This document shows positions 24,062 through 33,395 of a DNA stretch of 40,470 nt, one piece after another. Location of the stretch: positions 1 to 40,470 of the forward strand of contig JADYUE010000016.1 of assembly GCA_021531615.1 (NCBI GenBank), read 5' to 3'. The notes below the pieces were generated by a model. That model had not been told where the DNA came from. It worked only from the letters and a program-made list of their open reading frames with translations, and did not search any database. The stretch comes from Fusobacterium varium (lineage in GTDB: Bacteria > Fusobacteriota > Fusobacteriia > Fusobacteriales > Fusobacteriaceae). The position numbers and the translations under genes were made by a program. The first letter of the stretch is position 1; each line of letters opens with the position of its first letter.

Positions 24062-25693
24062 CTATTTTTTTAATACTTTTGCTACAAAAATATTTAAAGA
24101 AAAAGTGATAAAAGTTATTGCTAAAGCTGTTATTGAAGCTGCTCCATACTCCCCTTGTGCAACCTGTGTAAAAAGCATTATTGTGGCAACATTATTCCCT
24201 GGAGACACCAAGAATATTATAGCCCCTATAGTTGTCATTGTTGCTATAAAACAATTAACAAAAGAGATTAAAAATGCTGGTTTCAATAGTGGAAATATTA
24301 TATCTAAAAGTATTCTCATCTTAGATGCTCCTAAATCTCTACCTGCTTTTTCTATATTTGGATTCAATGTAGAAAATATTGAGTCTCCAGCTTTTATTCC
24401 AATACTTATCTGTCTAAAAGCACAGTTTAAAATCACTATTGTAGCTGTTCCTGTTAAAGTAAAGATTCCACTATTAAAAGCTAAAATATATCCTAATCCA
24501 AAAAATGTTCCTGGAATAATATAAGGCAATCCCCCTAAAAACTCTATCCCCTTAAAGAAATAACTGTTTCTTTCTCTATTATAATACGAGATTAAAATTC
24601 CTATAGTAGAGGATATTGCACCAGATATAAAAGCATAAACTATTGTTCTTAAAAATACCCTTGTAGATGAAAGCTTAAATTTTTCTATATACTCTAAGGT
24701 AAACTCTATCCCTTTTGAAGTATAATTATAAAACCCTGAAAAAAATATAGCTGAATATTGAATAAACATTATCAATACAAATAGATAAGCTACTACTTTA
24801 AAAAGAATCTTTACTCCCAATGGAAGAGAATAAGAGATATTTTTAGACTCCATACCCTTTCCCACTGAAAAACTGCTAAATTTTTTCAAAAGTATTCTCT
24901 TGTACAATAGAAAAGCTAAAAGTGCTGGAAATATAAGTAACAATGTCATTGCCGCTGCTTTTGGCATATTTCCTTCACCAATTACTGTCAAATATGCCTC
25001 AGTTGCTAAAGTACTTTCTCTTCCTCCTATTATTATAGCACTTCCAAAATCAGATAAATTTTTTGTAAAAAGTATAAAAAAAGTCCCTAAAAAAGCTGGA
25101 ACAGAGATTGGAAAAACCACTCTCTTTAAACTTTCCCAAGGTGAAGCTCCTAAAGCTCTTGAGGCATTTATCAAAGTATAATCAAAATTTTTAAATATCT
25201 CATATAACATAAAGGTTGCAAAGGAGATCTCTCCAATAAGTTGAAGCATAACTATCCCTTTTAAACCATATGGATTTGTATGAAGTCCTAAAACTCTATA
25301 TGTTATAAGTCCTCTTCTCCCAAAAAGCATTATATAAGAGATCCCGAATATAAATGGTGGAGAGATCATAGTCAACATCAATAGATAATAATAAAATTTT
25401 CTTACTCTCTCACTAGAAAAAAGCATATAGTAAGCTATTATTCCTCCAAATATAGATGCAATCCCAGCTGATATTGATGATGTTATCATGCTATTTTTCA
25501 ATAGCAAATAATTTTCATTAAAAATTCCCTTATAAAATTTTAAAGTAAAACTATTATTATCAAAAAAACTAGTAACTATAATTTTATAAATGGGGTAGAA
25601 ACAAAAAAGTACTACCCCAATAATAACTAGAAATAATATTAAATTATAGCTAAAATTATTTTGCTTTATTTCCAAATCTTGATTTCCACTCAT
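24062..25693 (-). CDS. ABC transporter permease, two fused MetI-like domains
   Basis: 543 residues with about 12 membrane segments. Two copies of the permease module are fused, each with the EAA-type loop (INASRALGASPWESLKRVVFP and IEKAGRDLGASKMRILLDIIFP). This is the FbpB/AfuB layout. The start at 25693 overlaps the end of the substrate-binding gene by 38 bases; the ribosome site (GAAAAGG) is modest, so a later start such as the TTG at codon 7 is possible. It is co-transcribed with the binding protein and ATPase. Confidence 0.92.
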   Translation of the reverse strand: MSGNQDLEIKQNNFSYNLILFLVIIGVVLFCFYPIYKIIVTSFFDNNSFTLKFYKGIFNENYLLLKNSMITSSISAGIASIFGGIIAYYMLFSSERVRKFYYYLLMLTMISPPFIFGISYIMLFGRRGLITYRVLGLHTNPYGLKGIVMLQLIGEISFATFMLYEIFKNFDYTLINASRALGASPWESLKRVVFPISVPAFLGTFFILFTKNLSDFGSAIIIGGRESTLATEAYLTVIGEGNMPKAAAMTLLLIFPALLAFLLYKRILLKKFSSFSVGKGMESKNISYSLPLGVKILFKVVAYLFVLIMFIQYSAIFFSGFYNYTSKGIEFTLEYIEKFKLSSTRVFLRTIVYAFISGAISSTIGILISYYNRERNSYFFKGIEFLGGLPYIIPGTFFGLGYILAFNSGIFTLTGTATIVILNCAFRQISIGIKAGDSIFSTLNPNIEKAGRDLGASKMRILLDIIFPLLKPAFLISFVNCFIATMTTIGAIIFLVSPGNNVATIMLFTQVAQGEYGAASITALAITFITFSLNIFVAKVLKK

Positions 25694-26648
25694 TTAAAAC
25701 CTTTTCTCTTTCAGTTCCTAGTCTTTCAATATCAATATCTACTAATTTATTCATATCAACTGTTTTTATGCTTTTTGGAATCTCTACTCCATTTCTTACC
25801 ATAGCTCTAGGATCTTCATCTCTTATAACTATTTGACCTTTTTCTGATAGTGCCCAGTCAATAAATTTCTTAGCTTCATCTAGATTTTCAGCATTTTTAA
25901 ATATAGCCATTCCTGCTGGTACCCAAGGAATCATATCTTCAGGATAAATAGTTGTTACTGGATATTTTCCTTCCATTAATATAAATTCACCTGACATTGG
26001 AATTACTGCAACTCCAAACTCTCCACTTGTAACTTTTAAAGGTGGTTCTCCTCCTCTTTTTGCTAAGAATGGAATATTTTTACCTAATTCTTCAAAGTAT
26101 GCCCATGCTTTTTCCTCTCCTAATGCTTGAATTAAGTTGTGAACTAAAGCATAGTTTGTTCCAGAAATAGCAGGGTTTGCCATTATAACTTCATCTCTAT
26201 ATTCTGGTTTTGCTAAATCAGCCCAAGTTTTTGGAGCTTTTAATCCTTTTTCTTCTAAAATATCATTATTTACCATAAATCCTACTAGTACCAATGATAC
26301 TCCAGACCAATATCCATCTTTATCTCTATATTTTAAAGGAACTTCTTCCATTTCTGGAGAAACATATTTTTCTAAAAGTCCTTTATTTTTAGCAGCTATA
26401 AAACTATCTAATCCTCCACCAAACCAAACATCTGCTGATGGTTTTCCTTGTTCAGCTTCTAATTTTGATAAAAGCTCTCCAGAAGACATATCTATAAAAT
26501 CAACTTTTATTCCTGTATCCTTTGTAAATTGTTGAAATATCTTTTCTTTTCCTCCATAAGCAGCTACAACTTTTAAACTTCCCTCTGCAAAAACTAAGCT
26601 ACTTAATCCTAATAAAAAAATTAAAAATGTCAATGCTCTCTTTTTCAT
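25656..26648 (-). CDS. ABC transporter substrate-binding protein (FbpA/AfuA-like)
   Basis: 330 residues. Signal peptide about residues 1-21 (hydrophobic core ending VFA), then a periplasmic-binding fold with SADVWFGGG and SGTNYALVHNL. Family members bind Fe3+, 2-aminoethylphosphonate or sugar phosphates. The adjacent Tyr-Tyr pair that chelates iron in ferric-binding FbpA is not visible, which argues against free Fe3+. The PHP phosphoesterase gene is 16 bases upstream, which may point to a phosphorylated organic substrate such as a sugar phosphate (as in AfuA). This is inferred. Confidence 0.85.
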   Translation of the reverse strand: MKKRALTFLIFLLGLSSLVFAEGSLKVVAAYGGKEKIFQQFTKDTGIKVDFIDMSSGELLSKLEAEQGKPSADVWFGGGLDSFIAAKNKGLLEKYVSPEMEEVPLKYRDKDGYWSGVSLVLVGFMVNNDILEEKGLKAPKTWADLAKPEYRDEVIMANPAISGTNYALVHNLIQALGEEKAWAYFEELGKNIPFLAKRGGEPPLKVTSGEFGVAVIPMSGEFILMEGKYPVTTIYPEDMIPWVPAGMAIFKNAENLDEAKKFIDWALSEKGQIVIRDEDPRAMVRNGVEIPKSIKTVDMNKLVDIDIERLGTEREKVLNEWKSRFGNKAK

Positions 26649-26664
26649 TCTTTCCTCCTCAGGT

Positions 26665-27285
26665 TTACTCTATTATTTCATAGTTATTATTTACATATTT
26701 TAAAGGTTTACATCTATTAGTTTTCAATGCTTCAATTAACTCTTTTACATTTTTAACTTTGTATGGTAAAAGTGTTGCATATACTCCAACTTTTTCTACT
26801 ACATGAGCATCACTTGAACCAATCACTTGTATTCCAAGTTCCTTTCCTGCTTTAACTGCTAATCCATTATGATAATCACTTGTACTTCCATTGTATCCCT
26901 CTATTGCTGTAAGTCCTTTAACTGTATATAGTTTATCCTCTAACCCTCTATTATTTGTTCTATATGGGTGAGCTGCTGTACAAGTTCCACCAAATTTATC
27001 TACATACTCAATAAACTCTTGAGCACTCATCTGTTCTTCTGGCAGTTTATCTATTCCAAAAGCAACAATATCTCCATCCTTTGTTAGATACTCTACCCCT
27101 GGAAAAATAACAAAATCATATTTTTTTACAAGCTCATCAATTTCTTTTATAACATCTGGATTTTCATGATTTGTAAGTGCTATCCCATCAAGTCCTTTTC
27201 TCTTTGCTTCTCTAACTATCTCTTCTATAGATATGTGACTATCTGTAGAATATTTATTATCATGCAAATGTAAATCTACTTTCAT
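26665..27285 (-). CDS. PHP-domain phosphoesterase-like protein
   Basis: 206 residues. Metal-binding motifs of the PHP fold are visible: DLHLHDNKYSTDSH (4-17), ALTNHE, AAHPYR and GSSDAH. PHP enzymes hydrolyse phosphate monoesters or phosphodiesters with a di- or trinuclear metal centre; the substrate is unknown. First gene of the ABC operon, so it may process the imported compound or a product of it. No signal peptide, so cytosolic. Confidence 0.85.
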   Translation of the reverse strand: MKVDLHLHDNKYSTDSHISIEEIVREAKRKGLDGIALTNHENPDVIKEIDELVKKYDFVIFPGVEYLTKDGDIVAFGIDKLPEEQMSAQEFIEYVDKFGGTCTAAHPYRTNNRGLEDKLYTVKGLTAIEGYNGSTSDYHNGLAVKAGKELGIQVIGSSDAHVVEKVGVYATLLPYKVKNVKELIEALKTNRCKPLKYVNNNYEIIE

Positions 27286-27362
27286 TTTGAAATATAACTC
27301 CTTTTTATTTTTATAACTTTTTTATTATAACACAAATTTTAACCCTATAAAATATATATCTA

Positions 27363-27405
27363 TAAAAAAACTGCATCCATACTATTTTAAAAGTTTGAAT
27401 GCAGT
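27363..27405 (-). terminator. Terminator after proC
   Basis: On the minus strand ACTGCATTC (27405-27397) pairs with GGATGCAGT (27378-27370), followed by seven T residues. Confidence 0.8.
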
Positions 27406-27423
27406 GCAAAGAGCTTTTATCTC

Positions 27424-28233
27424 TTATTTATTATTTAAAGTCATCTCTTTAGATTTTTTTATAGTATCAGTAACAGCTTTTATTATTGCTCCTCTGAATC
27501 CATTTTCCTCTAAAGTTTTTACCCCTTCAATAGTTGTTCCACCAGGTGAACATACATTATCCTTTAACTCTCCAGGGTGTTTTCCACTTTCAAGGAACAT
27601 CTTTCCTGCTCCTATTAAAGTTTGTCCAATCAATTTATAAGCTGCTGCTCTAGGAAGCCCCTCTAATACAACAGCATCAGCAAGAGCCTCAATAAACATA
27701 AACATAAATGCTGGTGAAGATCCTGAAGCTCCTATTACAGCATCAAAAAGTTCCTCTTTTATCTCTACTGCCATTCCAATTTTTTCAAATAGCTCTTTAA
27801 AATATACCTTTTCTTCATCTTCAATATTTTCATTAAAGCTATATGCAACACATCCCTCTTGAACCATTAAAGGTAGATTTGGCATAGTTCTTATTATTTT
27901 GCTATTTGTATTTTCTGTTTCCTCTAAAATATCCTCCATAGTTATTCCAGGAGCCATAGCAATAAGAACCTTTGTACTATTGATACTCTCTTTTATCTCA
28001 TCAATAACATCCATATATACATTTGGTTTTACTGCTAAGAAAATAATATCACACTCTTCAGCAATAGCAACTTCACTATCTAATGCTTTTACTCCATACT
28101 TTTTTTCTATCTCTTTTCCTTTTAAAAAGTCATAGACTCTTATATCATTGATTTCAACCATAAGAGAATTAATTATCCCCTTTAAAAAGGCTTCTCCCAT
28201 GTTTCCACAACCAATAAATCCTACTTTTTTCAT
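27424..28233 (-). CDS. proC: Pyrroline-5-carboxylate reductase
   Basis: 269 residues. Reduces pyrroline-5-carboxylate to proline with NAD(P)H. VGFIGCGNMGEAFLKGI (4-20) is the nucleotide loop and SGSSPAFMFMFIEALADA with CSPGGTTIEG the dimer/active-site regions of P5CR. Normal length. Last gene of the operon with the RpiR regulator and the tRNA-binding protein (24 bases upstream), an association without an obvious functional link. Confidence 0.94.
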   Translation of the reverse strand: MKKVGFIGCGNMGEAFLKGIINSLMVEINDIRVYDFLKGKEIEKKYGVKALDSEVAIAEECDIIFLAVKPNVYMDVIDEIKESINSTKVLIAMAPGITMEDILEETENTNSKIIRTMPNLPLMVQEGCVAYSFNENIEDEEKVYFKELFEKIGMAVEIKEELFDAVIGASGSSPAFMFMFIEALADAVVLEGLPRAAAYKLIGQTLIGAGKMFLESGKHPGELKDNVCSPGGTTIEGVKTLEENGFRGAIIKAVTDTIKKSKEMTLNNK

Positions 28234-28257
28234 TTTCCTTTTCCCTCTCTTATATAT

Positions 28258-29468
<1,211 letters not shown>

Positions 29469-29511
29469 AACCTATGTCCCTTTCTATTAAAAAATATCTG
29501 TTTTAGTTACA

Positions 29512-29540
29512 ATTATACCCCATTCTTTATATAAAATCAA
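29512..29540 (-). promoter_or_regulatory. Promoter of the RpiR-proC operon
   Basis: Minus strand: TTGATT (29540-29535), 17-base spacer, perfect TATAAT (29517-29512). Confidence 0.75.
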
Positions 29541-29551
29541 AAACATTTTTT

Positions 29552-30484
29552 CTATTTTATTTTATCAAACCATTTAGTAAATCTATACATATCAACTAAT
29601 TTTTCCATAGTTTCATATATCATATATCCAGCTAATCTACTTGTTCTATTTGCTACATCATATCTAGGATTTATCTCTGCAAAGTCTAAACATACAACTT
29701 TTTTAGTTTCCATTAAGGCTCTTAAAATTCTCTTTCCTTTTTTAGAATCCATTCCTAATACAGTTGGAAATGATACTCCTGGAGCTGCTGCCCCATCAAA
29801 GACATCCATACATATTGTCACATAAACTATATCCATCTTCTTAACAAAAGATTTTAAAGATGATATTGTAAACTCTTCTGGATACTCCTCTTCTAAAACT
29901 AAAACACCTTTTTCATCAGCATTTTTTATAAGTGATCTACTATTTTCCAATCTTTGAAAACCTGTTATTGCATACTCTACATTCTTATCTTCATCTAATA
30001 TCTTTTTAAAAGATGTTTCAGATGTCATTCTCTCATCATAGGATTTTATATCCAAATGAGCATCAAAACTAATTATTCCTATTTTTTTATCTGGAAAAGC
30101 CTTTCTTATTCCTTTATAAGCTCCATAAACTATATCGTGCCCTCCACCTAAACCAATAGGAAAAAGCCCTTTAGAGTAAATATCAGCTATCTTTTCACTG
30201 TACTCTTCTTGTGCCTCTTCTAAAGTTTTTTTCTCTAAGTTTCCATAATCATATATTCTTAAATTTTTAATATTTGGTAGTTCACTTAATCCTTTTCTAA
30301 TAGCATTAGCACCTTCAGAAGCTCCAGCTACTCCTTCATCTCTTAAAATTCCATCTTCTGTATCATAACCAACAAAGCAAACTCCACCTTTTTCTTGAGC
30401 CTCGCTTATATCTTTTACAACTTGCCATAATTTTAAATCATCCTCTTCAAAGCTATCTATTTTACCATTCCAAAGTTTTTTCAT
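29552..30484 (-). CDS. hutG: Formimidoylglutamase-like arginase-family hydrolase
   Basis: 310 residues. Arginase/agmatinase superfamily; GGGHDIVYGAYKG, SFDAHLDIKSYD and CMDVFDGAAAPGVSFP supply the manganese-binding His and Asp residues. Overall similarity is to HutG, which cleaves N-formimidoyl-glutamate to glutamate and formamide at the end of histidine breakdown. No other hut gene is in the window, so it stands alone, with its own promoter. Another ureohydrolase substrate is possible. Confidence 0.82.
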   Translation of the reverse strand: MKKLWNGKIDSFEEDDLKLWQVVKDISEAQEKGGVCFVGYDTEDGILRDEGVAGASEGANAIRKGLSELPNIKNLRIYDYGNLEKKTLEEAQEEYSEKIADIYSKGLFPIGLGGGHDIVYGAYKGIRKAFPDKKIGIISFDAHLDIKSYDERMTSETSFKKILDEDKNVEYAITGFQRLENSRSLIKNADEKGVLVLEEEYPEEFTISSLKSFVKKMDIVYVTICMDVFDGAAAPGVSFPTVLGMDSKKGKRILRALMETKKVVCLDFAEINPRYDVANRTSRLAGYMIYETMEKLVDMYRFTKWFDKIK

Positions 30485-30522
30485 ATTAGCTCCTCCTCTG
30501 TTGATTTAATATCTTAATACAA

Positions 30523-30551
30523 TAATTACTCTAATTTTATTGAATTGTCAA
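30523..30551 (-). promoter_or_regulatory. hutG promoter
   Basis: Minus strand: TTGACA (30551-30546), 17-base spacer, TAATTA (30528-30523). A GGAGGAG ribosome site precedes the ATG. Confidence 0.55.
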
Positions 30552-30622
30552 TAGAAATAATACCTAGATAGTTATATTTTACACTATATTCAATAAAAAA
30601 CTTTTTTTATTTATAATCTTTT

Positions 30623-30657
30623 AAAAAAAATTGAGGATAACTATTAATTATCCTCAA
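30623..30657 (-). terminator. Terminator of the symporter gene
   Basis: TTGAGGATAA (30631-30640) and TTATCCTCAA (30648-30657) pair perfectly; on the minus strand eight T residues follow. Confidence 0.9.
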
Positions 30658-30680
30658 TAATATTTTTTCTTTAATATTTT

Positions 30681-32012
30681 TTATTTATTATAAGTATCTA
30701 TATCTAGCATATTTTCACTCTTTGCTACATAAATACTTGTTGCACTATCTCCAATTACATTTAGTGAAGTAACTAGCATTTCAATAGGTCTATTTATTGC
30801 TAAAATCAATGAATAAACTAAGATAGCTGCATCATTTACATATCCTAAACCACTTAGAATTGTAAATAATACTACTGCTCCAGCTCCTGGTGCTGCTGGA
30901 GTTCCTACTGATGCCACTAAAGCTAATAATCCTATAACAAAAATATTTGTCATTGTAACTTCATATCCAGCTGCTGCTGCAACAAATACTGCTGCTATAA
31001 CCTGCATTATTGCTGTTCCATTCATATTTGTTGTCATTCCTAAAGGTAGGACAAATGATGCTATATCATCACTTACTCCCAATTCTTCAACTGTTGTCTT
31101 TTTATTTAAAGGTAGTGTTGCTGCACTTGAAGAAGTTGAGAATCCAAATAATGCAACTTTAGCTGCTTTTCTAACAAAAGGAATTGGACTTAATCCTGTT
31201 GAAACTGCTATTAGAAGTGAATATCCAAATACTAAGAATATCAATAAACTAATAGTTGTAACCACAACATACACCATAGCTGGTTTTAAGTGATCTACTC
31301 CATATGATGCAAATGTTCTTGTTAAAAGTACAAATATAGCTATTGGTCCAAATTTATTTATAACAAAAGATAAGAACTTAACAACTATATCGTTGATCTC
31401 TTGAAGTACATTTTTTAAATATTTTACTCTATCTCCTAAACTATTTATACAAAGTCCTGTTGAAACTGCTAAAAATACAGTTGCTAATACTCCACCATTA
31501 TTTGAAAATGCTGAGAAAATATTGTTAGGCACAACACTCATAAATACAAGTAATGGGTTACTTCCTGATTTTCCTTTTACCATGTTAATTCCAGTAGAAA
31601 TTTTTACATTAAATCCACCTGATTTATATACAAGCATTCCCACAATACCTGCCATAACTAAAGCAATTAGTGAAGAAATTAAAAAGAAACTTAAAGTTTT
31701 ATATGATATACGCCCTAATTTTTTTGAGTCACTAATGTGACACATAGCTAAAGTTATAGATGTAAATACCATTGGAATTATTACTAGTTGTAATGAATTT
31801 ACAAAAAGTTGCCCTATAATATAGAAAATACCTAATGATCTTTCTGCTCCCTTAGCTGAAATATCTTGGAAAAGTAATGAATTAATAAATTTCCAAGTAT
31901 CACTATTTCCCCCAACTTTTTCTCTTAAAAGAATAAAAATAAATCCTGCTACTATTCCTGCAATTAAAGCTATTGTCATCTTTATTGCAAGAGTGTTTTT
32001 CCCTTGTTTCAC
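30681..32012 (-). CDS. Dicarboxylate/amino acid:cation symporter (DAACS family)
   Basis: About 443 residues with the GltPh-like fold. The serine-rich STSSSAATLPLNKKT of hairpin loop 1 and TNMNGTAIMQVIA of helix 7 are family signatures; the latter is NMNG rather than NMDG. It imports an acidic amino acid, dicarboxylate or Ser/Thr with Na+ or H+. The start is GTG at 32012 (GGAGG nine bases upstream). An in-frame ATG at 32111 would add a 33-residue hydrophobic tail and lies upstream of the promoter's start site, so it is rejected. Confidence 0.88.
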   Translation of the reverse strand: MKQGKNTLAIKMTIALIAGIVAGFIFILLREKVGGNSDTWKFINSLLFQDISAKGAERSLGIFYIIGQLFVNSLQLVIIPMVFTSITLAMCHISDSKKLGRISYKTLSFFLISSLIALVMAGIVGMLVYKSGGFNVKISTGINMVKGKSGSNPLLVFMSVVPNNIFSAFSNNGGVLATVFLAVSTGLCINSLGDRVKYLKNVLQEINDIVVKFLSFVINKFGPIAIFVLLTRTFASYGVDHLKPAMVYVVVTTISLLIFLVFGYSLLIAVSTGLSPIPFVRKAAKVALFGFSTSSSAATLPLNKKTTVEELGVSDDIASFVLPLGMTTNMNGTAIMQVIAAVFVAAAAGYEVTMTNIFVIGLLALVASVGTPAAPGAGAVVLFTILSGLGYVNDAAILVYSLILAINRPIEMLVTSLNVIGDSATSIYVAKSENMLDIDTYNK

Positions 32013-32082
32013 TGAATTAGACCTCCATATATAATAATTTAATTTTAGATAACATGGGTTTAAAAAAATTTTACCTTTAATG

Positions 32083-32111
32083 ATTATAATAAAGATATTA
32101 AAAAATGTCAA
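32083..32111 (-). promoter_or_regulatory. Consensus promoter of the symporter
   Basis: Minus strand: perfect TTGACA (32111-32106), 17-base spacer, perfect TATAAT (32088-32083). A dyad AAAATAA/TTATTTT (32134-32140, 32145-32151) lies upstream. Confidence 0.85.
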
Positions 32112-32189
32112 AAAAATTTTTATTTTCTCTTAAAAAATAATCTATTATTTTAAAAAATTTTCAAACTAATATAGAAGTCATTTAGCAAA

Positions 32190-32256
32190 AATAAAAAAGA
32201 CAAGGTTTTTGGCAGCCCTTGTCTTTTCATTCCTGTTACTATTTTATCTTTTAGTC
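32190..32256 (-). ncRNA. Predicted antitoxin RNA of a type I toxin-antitoxin locus
   Basis: Minus-strand promoter: TTGATT (32291-32286), 17-base spacer, perfect TATAAT (32268-32263), start about 32256. The transcript would be 65-70 nt, ending at an 11-bp terminator hairpin (AAAAGACAAGG with CCTTGTCTTTT) and T-run. Its 5' part (32256-32239) is complementary, with one mismatch, to the toxin mRNA at 32358-32375. Its terminator loop GCTGCCAAAAA contains CTGCCAA, exactly complementary to the toxin terminator loop TTGGCAG (32450-32456). No ORF with a ribosome site is seen in it. Existence of the RNA is predicted, not shown. Confidence 0.7.
32195..32227 (-). terminator. Terminator of the predicted antitoxin RNA
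   Basis: Stem AAAAGACAAGG/CCTTGTCTTTT (32195-32205 and 32217-32227), 11-base loop, T-run on the minus strand. Confidence 0.85.
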
Positions 32257-32262
32257 AACTTA

Positions 32263-32291
32263 ATTATACCATAGCATTTTAATAAAATCAA
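32263..32291 (-). promoter_or_regulatory. Promoter of the predicted antitoxin RNA
   Basis: Minus strand: TTGATT (32291-32286), 17-base spacer, perfect TATAAT (32268-32263). It is stronger than the toxin promoter, as expected of an antitoxin. Confidence 0.75.
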
Positions 32292-32294
32292 TGA

Positions 32295-32300
32295 TATAAT
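32295..32300 (+). promoter_or_regulatory. Toxin promoter -10 box
   Basis: TATAAT (32295-32300) on the plus strand, about 50 bases before the toxin GTG. No good -35 sequence is seen 17 bases upstream. Confidence 0.5.
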
Positions 32301-32310
32301 AATCAAGTTC

Positions 32311-32344
32311 CGCCTCGAATCTGAACATCTCAAGAAAGGAGGTG
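32311..32344 (+). promoter_or_regulatory. 5' hairpin hiding the toxin ribosome site
   Basis: CGCCTC (32311-32316) can pair with GAGGTG (32339-32344), with one G-T pair, covering the GGAGG ribosome site. In par/Fst-type toxin mRNAs a 5' helix also limits translation. Confidence 0.55.
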
Positions 32345-32348
32345 CGAA

Positions 32349-32417
32349 GTGAAGAGGCTATTTTATATTTTAGTCATGATAATAATGTTCTTTTTATTAT
32401 CTAAAAACTTATACTAG
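32349..32417 (+). CDS. 22-residue hydrophobic peptide, probable type I toxin
   Basis: Starts GTG at 32349 behind AAAGGAGG (32335-32342), six bases away, and stops with TAG at 32415. The peptide begins MKRLFYILVMIIMFF and ends SKNLY: basic N-terminus, one short membrane helix of about 14 residues, polar tail. This is the form of type I toxins such as Ibs (18-19 residues) and Fst (33 residues), which damage the membrane. A 5' stem hides its ribosome site and a terminator follows 25 bases after the stop. The second codon onward overlaps the direct repeat complementary to the antitoxin RNA. Toxicity is inferred from form and context. Confidence 0.7.
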   Translation: MKRLFYILVMIIMFFLLSKNLY

Positions 32418-32442
32418 ATTTTATTCATAAAAGTTTTATGTG

Positions 32443-32470
32443 GGAGGATTTGGCAGATCCTCCTGCTTTT
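32443..32470 (+). terminator. Terminator of the toxin mRNA with a kissing-loop sequence
   Basis: GGAGGAT (32443-32449) pairs with ATCCTCC (32457-32463) around the seven-base loop TTGGCAG; a T-run follows. The loop begins TTGG, which fits the YUNR U-turn seen in antisense-RNA recognition loops. Confidence 0.85.
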
Positions 32471-32480
32471 TTATTTTTTT

Positions 32481-32514
32481 TAAAAAAGGTGTTGAGTTTC
32501 TATCTCTCAACACC
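32481..32514 (-). terminator. Terminator after the ankyrin lipoprotein gene
   Basis: GGTGTTGAG (32488-32496) and CTCAACACC (32506-32514) form a perfect nine-bp stem; a T-run follows on the minus strand. It insulates the toxin locus from the operon to the right. Confidence 0.88.
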
Positions 32515-32525
32515 TTTCTATAAGC

Positions 32526-33374
32526 CTATTTTAAACCTTTACTTTGTAAAAGTTCAATCATCTCTAAATTATTTTTTTCTTTAGCAATAGATATAGCACT
32601 ATCACCATAAGACATATAATAAGGATTTACTCCCAATTCAAATAGTTTTTTAACTACATTTACATATCCATTATCTACTGCTCTCAAATATATTTCACCA
32701 AATATATTCTCATTTTTTCTATTTCTCATATTTAGATTATAATCTTTTATCTCTAAAAGTTTTAAAAGCATATTTTCATCATTAGTATAGAAAATAGGAA
32801 TATTTCCATAAATATCCTCTTTTTTAAAATCTCCACCTCTTTCTAACATAAGTTCTACAAGTTTAATATTACCAGAAACTACTGCATCAAAAATAGGTGT
32901 CCATCCTTCACTGTTTTCTATATCTAAATTTGCCCCTGCTAAAACTAAATATTCACTATACTCAAAAGGTTTATTCTTTATAAAATAGCTAATTACACTC
33001 TCTTTCTTATTATCTAGTTTATTTATATCTGCTCCTGCTATAACAAGTTTATTTAAAGCTTCAGAGCTTCTCACATAGAAAATAGGTGTTCTTCCATCTT
33101 CTATCTCCTCTTCAAGATATGCCCCTCTTATTAGAATCATATCCAATACATTATGGCTATCATTTTCAACAGCTATCATAAGCAGACTTTTTCCATCTTT
33201 GCTATATGTTACAGGAAAATTTTCTGAAAAAAAACTATTTAATAAAAAACTATTATCTGTCTCAATTGCATTTACCACCTCTTCAGGTGCAATAACCACA
33301 TTTTTCTTGTCTTTTAGCATTGAACAACTTGTAAATATAATTATTATTATACTTAGACATATTAGCTTTCTCAT
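32526..33374 (-). CDS. Ankyrin-repeat lipoprotein
   Basis: 282 residues. N-terminal signal LICLSIIIIIFTSCSML has a lipobox with Cys17, so it is likely anchored to a membrane as a lipoprotein. The rest is a run of ankyrin repeats (GKSLLMIAVENDSHNVLDMILIRGA, GWTPIFDAVVSGNIKLVELMLERGG, GDSAISIAKEKNNLEMIELLQSKG in shortened form), about six. Ankyrin repeats bind proteins; the partner is unknown. It ends the truB-typA operon, 21 bases after typA, but no functional link is evident. Confidence 0.85.
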   Translation of the reverse strand: MRKLICLSIIIIIFTSCSMLKDKKNVVIAPEEVVNAIETDNSFLLNSFFSENFPVTYSKDGKSLLMIAVENDSHNVLDMILIRGAYLEEEIEDGRTPIFYVRSSEALNKLVIAGADINKLDNKKESVISYFIKNKPFEYSEYLVLAGANLDIENSEGWTPIFDAVVSGNIKLVELMLERGGDFKKEDIYGNIPIFYTNDENMLLKLLEIKDYNLNMRNRKNENIFGEIYLRAVDNGYVNVVKKLFELGVNPYYMSYGDSAISIAKEKNNLEMIELLQSKGLK

Positions 33375-33395
33375 AAATTTAACCTCTCCAGTTAA

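Larger units (their letters stand above)
32239..32376 (+). repeat. Direct repeat pair shared by antitoxin and toxin
   Basis: CTATTTTATCTTTTAGTCA (32239-32257) recurs as CTATTTTATATTTTAGTCA (32358-32376), 18 of 19 identical. The first copy is transcribed on the minus strand in the small RNA, the second on the plus strand in the toxin coding region, so the two RNAs can pair. A second shared motif TTTGGCAG lies in both terminators (32208-32215, 32449-32456). Confidence 0.85.

Noticed and set aside
32012-32111. Extending the symporter N-terminus to the upstream ATG at 32111
   Set aside because: The consensus promoter (32083-32111) lies within this extension, so it would not be transcribed; the GTG at 32012 has a GGAGG site.
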